This document shows, in pieces, positions 1-8,323 of a stretch of 23,045 nt of DNA. The number at the start of each line of letters is the position of its first letter. Positions within the stretch are counted from its first letter, which is position 1. The stretch is from Parabacteroides sp. (GTDB lineage Bacteria; Bacteroidota; Bacteroidia; Bacteroidales; Tannerellaceae). The position numbers were made by a program, and so were the translations under genes. The notes under the pieces are model-generated. The model worked only from the letters and a program-made list of their open reading frames with translations, was not told where the DNA came from and ran no database searches. Where the stretch lies: NCBI GenBank assembly GCA_020026285.1, contig JAHHQS010000055.1:1-23045 (forward strand), in the 5' to 3' direction.

Positions 1-84
1 GCGTTGATCAACATTGCAAAGGTGAACATTTGCAGGAAGATGACAAAAGAAAACAAGGCATCCGGATCAAGTTATACAGAATAA
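1..84 (+). CDS. Possible 3' end of a plus-strand gene (partial, unidentified)
   Basis: Frame 1 is open from the first base of the window and closes with TAA at 82-84, giving a 27-residue tail ending in SGSSYTE. Codon choice (ATC, AAC, AAG, GTG) looks coding, unlike the AT-rich sequence after it. If real, this gene converges on the minus-strand muramidase remnant and shares the hairpin at 193-228 as terminator. The product cannot be recognised from so short a tail, and a chance open frame of this length is quite possible. Confidence 0.3.
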   Translation, partial: ALINIAKVNICRKMTKENKASGSSYTE

Positions 85-192
85 GTTATAATCATCACAT
101 TATCAGTGCTATTACTTATTTTTTCTTATACATCTACTTCACATATTCTGCTATTGTCCGATTATTCATATTATACCCGTTTAACGAAATAT

Positions 193-228
193 CCCCGGTT
201 TTATACCTGGCATGGCATAAAACCGGGG
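193..228. terminator. Strong hairpin terminator, probably bidirectional
   Basis: A perfect 12-bp inverted repeat, CCCCGGTTTTAT (193-204) and ATAAAACCGGGG (217-228), encloses a 12-nt loop. It lies 41 bp past the stop of the minus-strand muramidase remnant. The run ACGAAACAAAAA follows on the plus side and ATATTTCGTTAAA on the minus side, so neither side has a classical long U-tract. The stem also ends in TTTT before the loop. Position and stability fit a transcription terminator between convergent genes, closing the capsule locus. Confidence 0.7.
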
Positions 229-268
229 ACGAAACAAAAATCTATACTCATTAGGGCATATCTCTTTT

Positions 269-766
269 CTACTTCGTAAATCTCCGATAAGCCTCTTCCA
301 GTTTTTTATCGTACTGATTCTGAGCATATCCGGGACCATTATATCTTTTGGCAAAACCGGTCCAGTCTTTCCGCTCCAGATTGGGCCGTAATTCAGCAAA
401 TTTAATGAACCTGGCAAATGCCTCCAGTTGCTTATCTTCTCCGGAACACATATCTTTCACCATTTCATCTACACTGCCGTACCCGCACATCACATAGTTA
501 AAGCCCATCACCTGAAACATTCCCCATGAAGTGGAAGCGTCAGCAGCTTCTTTATGTATTTCTCGGGCCTTTTCCAGACGTTCATACTCTCTTATCCCTC
601 CATAATAATGTTCTCTCCTCCAACTGGGATAAAGAATATTTTCATTACCGGCAACATACTTCTCCGGATCAAGTCCCCGCTTTTTGAGTTCTCTCCAAAA
701 GATGTGACCTTCAAATAAAATTATCGGCCTCCCCGGCGCCACAAAGCCCCCACGACCACCGGTTTT
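269..766 (-). pseudogene. N-acetylmuramidase family protein, N-terminally truncated
   Basis: The 157 residues readable from a GTG at 742 resemble the N-acetylmuramidase family (PF11860, formerly DUF3380), the lysozyme-like peptidoglycan hydrolases of phage endolysins and Bacteroides genomes. Landmarks are GRPIILFEGHIFW (residues 4-16), STSWGMFQVMGF (70-81) and KRYNGPGYAQNQYDKKL (132-148). The frame stays open seven codons further (KTGGRGGF) and then meets TAA at 769-767. In the family, a VES/TGG-type motif carrying the catalytic glutamate comes just before GRGF, so the gene is cut at about that residue. The cut coincides with the end of the IS66 remnant starting near 767. The GTG start is therefore an artefact of truncation and the product is probably inactive. 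The C-terminal part is well preserved, so the break may be recent. Confidence 0.75.
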
Positions 767-2332
767 TTAAGCACTCAATTACTTTAACCCTATTAAAAAA
801 CAGCGATTTATCATCACTTACGATTTCAAATTTAACATTTAATTTGCATATTATTCTAGAAACGCTTCCGGAGCGTAGGTTGAACAGTCTTTATTTCCAC
901 TCATAATTTCACGGAAAGCATGTATCAGATAATCGCTGACTTCCAGACCATGCATTTGGGCTGTTTCCATTACTGTAAGATATGTAGTAGCTACATCCAC
1001 TCCAGCATCACTGCTATAGAACAAAGAATTCTTTCTGTTTACGGTAAAAGGTCTGACGACATGCTCAGCAATCATATTGTCGATTGTATAACGACCATAC
1101 GATAGTTCTGTAATTCAGCCCAACCGTTAAGATCAAGTCTCCCAAATAAAGGCGATTGGCATTCTTTATCATCTTTTCGGCTCTGGCATGAAAAGTTGTG
1201 AGGATTTAGAGCACATCAGACTGCAACCGACGAAGTTTTATTTTATCAGCACTTCGGTAAAGCTTGATATTCTCTGCTTCAACCATATACAAAAGTCCAA
1301 TCTGTTCTACAAACCACGCGGCATCAGAATCCTTACTTATCTCTTCGGCTTTGAACTTCGCCCGCACATGCGCCCAACAAAGAAGATGGACATTTTCAGG
1401 ATTCGTACGTGCAAGATATTTATAAACGACGTAACCATCAGAATGAATCGAACCTGTAAAATCCCCTAAAAGTTCCTCTATCGGGCGACATCCACGACTG
1501 TCATTCTCATCATTGTCATAAAGGAAACAAACCAAACCGTCTAGCTTGTTGACCAAAACCCAAACATACTTTTTAAAATATCTGCCGAGTTTCGTACCAT
1601 CCCCCTTATATTTTATACGTACCCTACACCAACTCTCATCAATATGAAGAATGGATTTCACCTTCAATAATCTCTGTTTGATGTATTCATATAAAAGTTT
1701 CAAATAATCGGCAACCCTCTTAAGCCAGTTAGAACGGTTATTCTCGCTGGAAGTAAACTTATCAATGCGCATACCATACGAATATTCTCTCTGTGATTGG
1801 GAGTATGAAGCGATCAACTGTTCACAACCATATCAGCAAGAAATTCGAGAGTACAGGGGCCACGCTTGTTGTCGAGACTCTCTGATTTTATTTTAGTCAA
1901 ATCCAAGGAAAAATCAGCACTACCTGTGGAAAAAGTACCAGAACCGTCATCATCCATCTTATCCTCTTCACGGCTCTTTCTGTCTTCTTGTCTGATACGG
2001 AAGGAGAGACTCTTCTTGCCGTAAGACATTTTATTGTGACGCTTGGTATAATCCGACTGCTTAGAGACTTCTTCACTCAAATCACGGATTTCATCAGTAA
2101 TGATACAAATGATATATTGAAGACGGGCTACTTGAGACTACAAGGATTCATTGTGCTTCTCAGAAGCCTCCATTGAGGGTTTCTACAAAGAATAGGACTC
2201 CTTGAATTGATTGATGGCAGTGGACAAACTATTGATCTTATCTATGTAATCTCCACGTTCCATTTCAGATAGCGGTTGATTTGCTTGGGACTCCTTATCC
2301 AAAGCATGGAAATAATGAGTCTACATAATCAT
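767..2332 (-). mobile_element. IS66-family element remnant (copy 1)
   Basis: This region contains a decayed IS66 transposase (tnpC) on the minus strand and a likely terminal repeat next to the muramidase break. The sequence from 767 (TTAAGCACTCAATTACTTTA) resembles the IS66 end found at 21060 (GTAAGCGTCCAATTATACTT): 11 of the first 15 positions agree and both continue with CTTTA. No tnpA or tnpB remnant is recognised upstream of tnpC and no matching right-hand terminal repeat is visible between 2333 and 2697. The 5' half of the element seems to be deleted or too eroded to see. No target-site duplication can be given. Confidence 0.7.
851..2332 (-). pseudogene. tnpC: IS66 family transposase TnpC, degenerate
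   Basis: Minus-strand pieces in order rebuild most of an IS66 TnpC. The N-terminal linker (about 2332-1814) reads through the sequence with TAG stops in place of codons, for example before THYFHALDKESQ. The central catalytic part (1817-1206) has ILHIDESWCRVRIKYKG with the first Asp, SIHSDGYVVY with the second, and the conserved LLCWAHVRAKF. The C-terminal part (about 1195-851) carries YTIDNMIAEHVVRPF with the DDE glutamate and RKNSLFYSSDAG. TAG/TAA stops and at least two frameshifts (near 1815 and 1200) prevent a functional product. The function in an intact element would be DDE transposition. The call is secure; exact ends and number of lesions are by eye. Confidence 0.85.
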
Positions 2333-2697
2333 TTTGTCTATATCCGTTTTCTGACTCTTTTTTACACTAAAAAATCAACAAAAACAACGGACAAAAAAGC
2401 ATATAACACAGTGTATTACAATTAATATCAATCTCACATTATAGATAACGTACATACAACAGAACATTTAAACAATGCTACCAAGTACTTGAAGTCGAGT
2501 TGAAAATGAGTCACACGACCACCTTCATAGACAGGATGCATAAACTGGTAACCACGTTAATTAATTCTGAAAGCAGAACAGGCAAGATATATATACGAAG
2601 CAATACAAACAGACAGTCAAAGCAGATAATTCATAAATTACTAGATCACATTATAAACCTTCTACATCATACTTTGTACATTACCACATTTGTGTTT
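2333..2697. other. 365-bp stretch without a recognisable gene
   Basis: This lies between the deacetylase stop and the tnpC remnant. The sequence is AT-rich. A 70-codon plus-strand open frame (2500-2712) has no recognisable motif and runs into the end of the deacetylase gene on the other strand. Minus-strand frames are broken by many stops. Codons just ahead of the tnpC start region (about 2333-2360) may still belong to the decayed transposon. No convincing terminator hairpin or IS end was found. Confidence 0.5.
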
Positions 2698-3375
2698 CTA
2701 GTAAGCACGTAATACCACCTCGAATGCTTCTGCATACTGAAGTCCCCATTGACCACCACGCATAGCTGCAAGTCCAGTAATGTATTCTACTGAACGAGGA
2801 TGAGGATACGTACGCATCACACCTCGATACATCGAAAGTGCCTTAATTTTAGCATCCACCCCCTCTTTGCCTACCTCTACATAGCAGTTCGGACGGAATA
2901 GGCTCATAGCACTATTAATAGCCCACTCTGTGCAAGAAGGAACTTCCATGTACCACAGCTCTTTCACACGCTTTATCTCTGGACGACGTTGGAACAAACG
3001 CACCGCCTCTTGGCACGCCATCGACGTCATCAGATGATCATTATTCGTATCCGCAGGATGGTGTGTTATTACAATATCTGGCTCACTCTCCCTGATTGCA
3101 CTCTCTATGAATTGTACCAATTTAAGGTGAGGCACAGTATTCATCTCTATATTCGGGAATGTAGCCTCAAACTTGTGATGCACTCCCACATACTTCAACG
3201 CACCGTTCATATCCTCCTCTAATTCATTATCCTCTGGGCGGAATGCACGCGCCTTTGCTTCAGTACACATAATAGCCACATCTATTTCATCACCTTGATG
3301 TGACCATTTCCAAATTGACGCACTAACGCCAAGAACCTCATCATCAGGATGAGCCACTACAATCAAATATTTCAT
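2698..3375 (-). CDS. PIG-L/LmbE family zinc deacetylase
   Basis: A 225-residue cytoplasmic protein of normal length for the PIG-L family (PF02585), zinc-dependent N-deacetylases acting on N-acetylglucosamine-type or related amide groups. The metal-site motifs are intact: AHPDDE at residues 8-13 (His9 and Asp12 expected ligands, Asp11 catalytic base) and HHPADTNNDH at 105-114 (His114 third ligand). The family's C-terminal features PHPRS (191-195) and RGGQWGLQYAEAF (206-218) are also present. There is no signal peptide. It is the last intact gene of the capsule operon, 145 bp after a decayed EEP-family gene. In this setting it probably removes an acyl group from a nucleotide sugar or glycan intermediate, exposing a free amine. 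The substrate is not determinable from sequence. Confidence 0.88.
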   Translation of the reverse strand: MKYLIVVAHPDDEVLGVSASIWKWSHQGDEIDVAIMCTEAKARAFRPEDNELEEDMNGALKYVGVHHKFEATFPNIEMNTVPHLKLVQFIESAIRESEPDIVITHHPADTNNDHLMTSMACQEAVRLFQRRPEIKRVKELWYMEVPSCTEWAINSAMSLFRPNCYVEVGKEGVDAKIKALSMYRGVMRTYPHPRSVEYITGLAAMRGGQWGLQYAEAFEVVLRAY

Positions 3376-3520
3376 GTTATTTTCTATTTATAATAAGTAC
3401 TTACTCGTAATTATGTTATAGTGAACAGCAAAGCCATTACCGATTACTGGCAAATATCGCATATTAGTCTTTTCACATGCTGTAGTCAGCATAATTAAAT
3501 AAAATAGTGTATATTATTTT

Positions 3521-4190
3521 TTATTTTTCAAACAAAAATTCGGCAAGGAGCGCATCATGATCACTCAATCCCCCCTGCATTAATTTTCCTTACAGACTCA
3601 AGGTGAAGCGAAGTTTTAGAGTACAAGATATGATCAATCTTATACGGCAACGGACTATGGATTGTAGTATCTTAACTGTGCCACACTTCCATCAAGCATC
3701 GGTAAAACTTACATCTTTAAAAACACGCAACGCTGGCGAACCCGTCACATCATTCATATCTCTAAGCACGACGAACGGAGTTGATAATGTCAGCAATGAA
3801 TCAATTATTACATTTATCTCCTGCTTTCGCAATACCAAAGCATTCTTGATATTTTGAAGATAATTTCCAAAAGCCCCAACACCATCTATATCATCCGGCT
3901 TAATACTATTGGATACTACCGAATAATTATTGCTCTACAGATGATAGCCATACAAATCTACTTATTTGCCCTGCAGCATTATTGATGACAAAACAGTATA
4001 GGCAAAATAATTTACATATTCAAATATTTTCACTTGCTTCTTTAGCAGCTATATACTGTAGAAATAATGAATATCATTACATATGACATGTGTCGTATAT
4101 GGAAAATGCGTTTTAAGCAGAGTATCTAATTTATATAAGAACAAGAATATCCACTAATAAGCGACCTTAATAACGAAAGGAAATGTATCT
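3521..4190 (-). pseudogene. Endonuclease/exonuclease/phosphatase (EEP) family gene, decayed
   Basis: No long frame exists, but joining minus-strand frames reveals an EEP-family protein. In order: LDTLLKTHFPYTTHV and NDIHYFYSI (about 4110-4045), NYFAYTVLSSIM then VDLYGYHL (about 4015-3930), a helix around NALVLRKQE, the catalytic-loop-like PFVVLRDMNDVTGSPALRVF (canonical Gly before D-N/F-ND changed to Arg), TTIHSPLPYKIDHILYSK (about 3670-3620), and GLSDHDALLAEFLFEK before TAA at 3523-3521. TAG/TGA/TAA codons interrupt it several times and frame changes occur, including one in the GGGGGG run near 3573. Family members are Mg-dependent phosphodiesterases; a close relative in Bacteroides is a membrane-anchored protein of about 360 residues. 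The 5' third is missing or unreadable near the 4207 gene. Confidence 0.72.
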
Positions 4191-4206
4191 GCCCTAGTTA
4201 GTTACA

Positions 4207-5316
4207 TTATTTTAATCCCCAAATTTTATCATACTGACCTACAACATTCTTTGCATCATATTGCTTAGCGGACTCTGCTGCCTTCGTAGCCATAGCTTCA
4301 TAAATATTCTTATCTTCAATCAGTCTGCATAAATCAGAAACAGCCTTATCAGAATCATTCAATCTAAACAAAAAACCATTTTCACCTTCTTTAATCAAAT
4401 CAACCTGACCACGAGTTGCTGTAGCTACTACAGGTAATCCAGATGCTAATCCCTCTATCATATTGATAGGTAACCCCTCGTTGATACTTGAGGCTAGTAA
4501 TACGTCTGAAGCTCGCAAAAGATCTTGTACATCATTGCGATAACCTAAAAATTCCACAAATCCATTCAGTCCTTTAGATGCTACAATATTCTTATATTTA
4601 TCCATCATAGAACCGCTGCCAGCCAAAAGTAGTTTTACATTTGAATGCCGCTTAACTAATTCTTCCATCACCTCAAACAATAGAACTTGATTCTTGCGCT
4701 CTGTCAACTCCGCTGGATAAATCATAATAAATAAATCATCTGCATAACCTAGCTTATTACGCAAAGCAGTCTTCTCATCAAAATTACTCCTTTTGAAAAC
4801 AGAGGTGTCAATACCAACGCCATCCACGTTATATATTTCCTTACAAGGAAACTTATACTTCAACGCCGCTTCATAATCCTCCTTGTTCATGGTGAAGGTA
4901 CAATCAGTTGAATAGCACAATAACTTCTCTGCAGTACGGAATATAAAATTCTTCAGTTTGCTATTACCTTCATAAAAATTATATCCATGAGCAGCATAGA
5001 TAATTCTTCCCTGATGTTTTCCTATTGTAGCCAATCGTCCGTATGCCCCAATTACAGGTGTACTGAAATAGATAAGATCATAATGAGTATTCAACAGTTT
5101 CCTAAAGTTTTTAAAATACACTATATTTCGCTTGTTAATTGGCGTTCTTCCAAATTCTAAATCATACTTTGTAATAGAAGGCGGATAAGAATCGTTACCA
5201 GAAGCGACAACGGAAACTTCATAGCCATTTTCTTCCAAATGTTTGATATGATGTAGATGAAATTTAATATGGAAATGATCATAATTTGCAACGAATAGTG
5301 CTTTCTTCTTATCCAT
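4207..5316 (-). CDS. Glycosyltransferase family 4, capsule assembly
   Basis: A 369-residue GT-B retaining glycosyltransferase expected to add one sugar from a nucleotide donor to the lipid-linked repeat unit at the inner face of the membrane. Visible features are the N-terminal Rossmann half (ALFVANYDHFHIKFHLHHI), the interdomain GVGIDTSVF (167-175), the donor-phosphate stretch YPAELTERKNQ (200-210), LLLAGSGS (229-236), and the GT4 E-x7-E motif EGLPINMIE with Glu280 and Glu288. The ATG at 5316 overlaps the end of the SDR gene by 8 bp, implying translational coupling. The SDR-GT4 neighbourhood suggests that it may transfer the sugar made by the upstream SDR. Donor and acceptor cannot be named. 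Confidence 0.88.
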   Translation of the reverse strand: MDKKKALFVANYDHFHIKFHLHHIKHLEENGYEVSVVASGNDSYPPSITKYDLEFGRTPINKRNIVYFKNFRKLLNTHYDLIYFSTPVIGAYGRLATIGKHQGRIIYAAHGYNFYEGNSKLKNFIFRTAEKLLCYSTDCTFTMNKEDYEAALKYKFPCKEIYNVDGVGIDTSVFKRSNFDEKTALRNKLGYADDLFIMIYPAELTERKNQVLLFEVMEELVKRHSNVKLLLAGSGSMMDKYKNIVASKGLNGFVEFLGYRNDVQDLLRASDVLLASSINEGLPINMIEGLASGLPVVATATRGQVDLIKEGENGFLFRLNDSDKAVSDLCRLIEDKNIYEAMATKAAESAKQYDAKNVVGQYDKIWGLK

Positions 5317-6157
5317 TTACAGTTCTGTCTATAGTTGTTTGAAAATCAAGATTACAGTATGTGTTCTCACCGTACTTAGAAAACTCCAAATCATAATTAT
5401 CATCCGCAAAGGCACGCTCAACCCTTGACATCATCTTCATTCCAATCTTTACAAGCCAACCGAAACCGGGGATAAGGAGAGTTTTCTTCCCCATCGCCTT
5501 GCGAATAGCAACAATAGTATCAGCCGTAGAAATCACATCTGCGTTTTGTGGATGAAAATAACCGCCTTCACCATTCGCTACCAGTTCACATATAAAGTTA
5601 TCTAAATGCCCAATATAAATCATGCTTTTCTTATTCTTGTAGTTTGGGAAGATAGGAGTCAATGAAGCCACCTTCTGTAACAACACAAAATTACCCTTGC
5701 ATCCTTTACCATACACAACAGGAGGACGAACAGAAGCTATCTTAAAATCCTCAGCTTCCATAGCATGAATTTTCTGATCAGCCAGATATTTGCTTTTCCC
5801 ATAGAAGTTCTTCGGACCTTCCTGCTCACGCGAGCTAATGGTTTCGGTGGTATCACCAAAAACATTCATACTGCTCATGTAGATATATTGTTTTACGCCT
5901 GCCTTCTTGGCCACATCGCATAATTCTACAGCAAGGTCTGTATTTATCTTATAGAACAAGCCTTCCATATCATCTGTAATCTTAATGTGAGCAATACCGA
6001 CCACATTCACAACAGTATCAATACCTGTGAAGTCAATATCCTTAGGCTTCTGCTCGAACGAATTAATGATGATTACATTATTACCAGACTTTTTCAAAGC
6101 ATGATAATAATGTTCACCGATGTAGCTGTTCTTTCCGTAAACTAATACTTTCTTCAT
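5309..6157 (-). CDS. SDR-family NDP-sugar epimerase/reductase
   Basis: A 282-residue extended SDR protein (NAD-dependent epimerase/dehydratase fold). The N-terminal nucleotide loop is GKNSYIG (8-14, the last Gly retained), the catalytic Ser is in MSSMNVFGD (94-102), the YxxxK pair is YGKSK (Tyr119, Lys123), and RPPVVYG (144-150) is the usual substrate-loop motif. I place the start at the ATG at 6157, where MKKVLVYGKNSYIG begins. A longer frame to 6196 exists, but it adds 13 residues unrelated to the fold and overlaps the previous gene. The chosen start leaves 13 bp after that gene. The size fits 4-epimerases or 4-keto-reductases of the WbpV type, so it likely finishes a deoxy- or amino-sugar donor. 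Confidence 0.87.
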   Translation of the reverse strand: MKKVLVYGKNSYIGEHYYHALKKSGNNVIIINSFEQKPKDIDFTGIDTVVNVVGIAHIKITDDMEGLFYKINTDLAVELCDVAKKAGVKQYIYMSSMNVFGDTTETISSREQEGPKNFYGKSKYLADQKIHAMEAEDFKIASVRPPVVYGKGCKGNFVLLQKVASLTPIFPNYKNKKSMIYIGHLDNFICELVANGEGGYFHPQNADVISTADTIVAIRKAMGKKTLLIPGFGWLVKIGMKMMSRVERAFADDNYDLEFSKYGENTYCNLDFQTTIDRTVNG

Positions 6158-6170
6158 TTCTGCACTAACT

Positions 6171-7322
6171 TTACTTAAAGTTTTCCCAATTTTCAATTAC
6201 AGCATCCCATGGGGCACGATCTTCCTTGTCGTAGATATACACACACTTGGCGTCCTTAAAGTCGCGAAGCCACTCGGCAATGCTCACCATGCCACCTTCC
6301 ACACGCTTACCATAGTCTATTACCTCACTCATCGAAGTGAATGGTTCAAATACCCTCCGGTCTGCAGGATCAATATAGCCGTTCTCCATACCCTTCACCC
6401 ACAGGTAATCCAAAGGCATACCCGCAAACTTACAAGTCGGATTCCATGCTGACGCACGGAAATTTGTTTCCATAAAGTAGAAGGTGCCATCTTTGTCAAT
6501 AAGGAACTCTACCTCAAACACGCCCTCGAAACCAATCTCTTCGAACATAGCTTGAAGCTTATGCTCCATCTCCTTATCCGTGAACATACACACATTGTGG
6601 AAAGGACTATAATATCCCTGTATCAAATACTTCCAAGTCATTTGGGTGATAATCTGCATATCCTTACCACGATTGATAGTATACCCCTCCAACGCCATCT
6701 CATTTTGTTTATCCACAAAATGCTGAATCATAATCAGTGGACTTGTAATCTTCTTAATGGACTCCTTCAGTTCTTCTTCGTTCTGGCAGACAAACACATC
6801 CCCTTTCCAACTACCCGAATTAGGCGAAATATCCTTAGTAATGATTGGATACCACAGTTGCTCTGGCAGCGGATCCTCCTTGCCAATAACATATGAATCC
6901 AATACGTTGAAACCATGCTTCTTTGCCAACTGCTGGATGTTGTATTTGTCCATAAACTCATTGATTCTGCCGACACGACCAGCGTTGTAGGTAATGAACT
7001 TATCCTTCCACTCGTCATAGTGCAAGTCGAAGTATCCCACCGACTTATCATCCGAGAATACAATATATGGTTTCTTCTCCATATTACCATACTCCTCCAT
7101 CAACAACTTGTAGCCTTCCTCCACGGAGTCCACACGATGCAGTTTAGAAATGTACTTGCTCCGGCAAGCCACCTCATAACGTCTCTTCACTGAGATATAC
7201 ACAGGGTTAATACCGTTCTCGCCAAAAGCGCGAATCATATTCAACGGATTGTAGTGTTCTAGTGCAAACACGATGCACAAGTGACCATTGTAACTGTTGC
7301 TCATATAGTTAATGTAAGTCAT
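6171..7322 (-). CDS. ATP-grasp domain carboxylate-amine ligase-like protein
   Basis: A 383-residue protein with ATP-grasp architecture (related to the carbamoyl-phosphate synthase large-subunit ATP-binding domain). Segments in order: an N-terminal pre-ATP-grasp Rossmann part with NPLNMIRAFGENG (25-37), the entry motif FMDKYNIQQLAKKHGF (123-138), the ATP-contacting YPIITKD (158-164, Lys163), and the Mg-binding FMETNFRASAWN (283-294; Glu285 and Asn287 are the expected metal/ATP residues), preceded by EGVFEVEFLID. Such enzymes join a carboxylate to an amine through an acyl-phosphate. In a capsule operon the likely role is to amidate a uronic acid or attach an amino acid to an amino sugar. The ATG at 7322 overlaps the previous stop (ATGA). 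Met7 at 7304 is an alternative start. GC content is visibly higher than its upstream neighbour. Confidence 0.85.
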   Translation of the reverse strand: MTYINYMSNSYNGHLCIVFALEHYNPLNMIRAFGENGINPVYISVKRRYEVACRSKYISKLHRVDSVEEGYKLLMEEYGNMEKKPYIVFSDDKSVGYFDLHYDEWKDKFITYNAGRVGRINEFMDKYNIQQLAKKHGFNVLDSYVIGKEDPLPEQLWYPIITKDISPNSGSWKGDVFVCQNEEELKESIKKITSPLIMIQHFVDKQNEMALEGYTINRGKDMQIITQMTWKYLIQGYYSPFHNVCMFTDKEMEHKLQAMFEEIGFEGVFEVEFLIDKDGTFYFMETNFRASAWNPTCKFAGMPLDYLWVKGMENGYIDPADRRVFEPFTSMSEVIDYGKRVEGGMVSIAEWLRDFKDAKCVYIYDKEDRAPWDAVIENWENFK

Positions 7323-8323
7323 TTCGTTCTTCTAGAAGTTAATAGCGTATTATTGTTAAGTCTAAAGAACTGATTCAGTAGTTTTCTATAATACTTATAA
7401 ATATACTTTTCAAAGAACCAATGTCTTGACACCATTTTTTCCACAGCATCTGTATACATAGACTTTGGTCTTCTAAATGCTGACTGTTTAGGTTGATCAA
7501 AAATATGGAATAAATAAGATTCAATATCACCATCTTTATATTTTACAATACTTTCATTAAGCATTGACAAACATAACTTATCATTCTCATCTATTTCCTT
7601 TACCCTTGCCACAATATCATCTAATGTCTCATAATTATGGCAATTAACAAAAGCATTCTCATTAAAATCTTCTGCCACTCTTGGATCTCCCCAATAAATT
7701 GGAATTGTACCCGCCGCGAAAGCTTCAACTATTTTCTCTGTGCAATACCCACAATACGAAGTATTCTCGAAAGCGATAGAAAATTTGTGTTTTTGTTGAA
7801 AAGCAAATTTATCACTCACGGCACCGCCAATGTTGTTCATATAACGGCCTCCTGAATTCACTTTCTTATATTCGCACATCTTTAGAAAAATGTCAGTTCT
7901 TCGATCCTTAACAAAACAGTTAGAAACAACATAATTGCAAAATTCTTTTTTATTCTTCAAATCATCTATAGTGTACTTCTTCCTGTTCAAAATCATGTCA
8001 AAGAATTTTCTATACTGAAACAAGGTGAATAATGGAAGACGGAAATATCTGTCATCAAACGAGAACCTATCATACCCAATGCCGTAATCGCAGTGATTAA
8101 AATTTGGAGTATAGCATTCCGTAGTAAAGAATATTTTCACGCAATTATCATACTTTGCATTAAGATGCTCTTGACCAAACACTGAATAAATAACATAATC
8201 AGGTTCATCGGATAACTCAACTTTGTATTTTTTACTAAGAATTCCACTAAAATACTCATACCCGAGTTCAGTTGTGTAGGAGCCTTTATTAAAGTCTAAA
8301 TATTTTAATTTTATAGTTTTCAT
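7319..8323 (-). CDS. GT10 alpha-1,3/4-fucosyltransferase-like protein
   Basis: A 334-residue protein with the clear signature of glycosyltransferase family 10 (PF00852). Residues 181-214 contain KFSIAFENTSYCGYCTEK followed by the segment ending in GTIPIYWGDP. Upstream, CNYVVSNCFVKDRRTDIF and YKKVNSGGRYMNNIGG (152-167) also match the family pattern known from Helicobacter FucT. Family members transfer fucose from GDP-fucose to GlcNAc or Glc on a glycan. The C-terminus (WFFEKYIYKYYRKLLNQFF) is basic and aromatic, suggesting peripheral membrane contact; the Helicobacter heptad repeats are absent. It overlaps both neighbours by a few bases (TAATG before, ATGA after). It is far more AT-rich than those neighbours (line 7501-7560 has 11 G+C of 60), suggesting separate acquisition. 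No GDP-fucose pathway genes are in the window. Confidence 0.9.
   Translation of the reverse strand: MKTIKLKYLDFNKGSYTTELGYEYFSGILSKKYKVELSDEPDYVIYSVFGQEHLNAKYDNCVKIFFTTECYTPNFNHCDYGIGYDRFSFDDRYFRLPLFTLFQYRKFFDMILNRKKYTIDDLKNKKEFCNYVVSNCFVKDRRTDIFLKMCEYKKVNSGGRYMNNIGGAVSDKFAFQQKHKFSIAFENTSYCGYCTEKIVEAFAAGTIPIYWGDPRVAEDFNENAFVNCHNYETLDDIVARVKEIDENDKLCLSMLNESIVKYKDGDIESYLFHIFDQPKQSAFRRPKSMYTDAVEKMVSRHWFFEKYIYKYYRKLLNQFFRLNNNTLLTSRRTK

Noticed and set aside
2500..2712. 70-codon plus-strand open frame
   Set aside because: No recognisable motif or start context, overlaps the 3' end of the deacetylase on the other strand, and lies in decayed AT-rich sequence.
3603..3857. 84-codon plus-strand open frame
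   Set aside because: It is antisense to the EEP-family relic, whose minus-strand motifs explain the sequence better.
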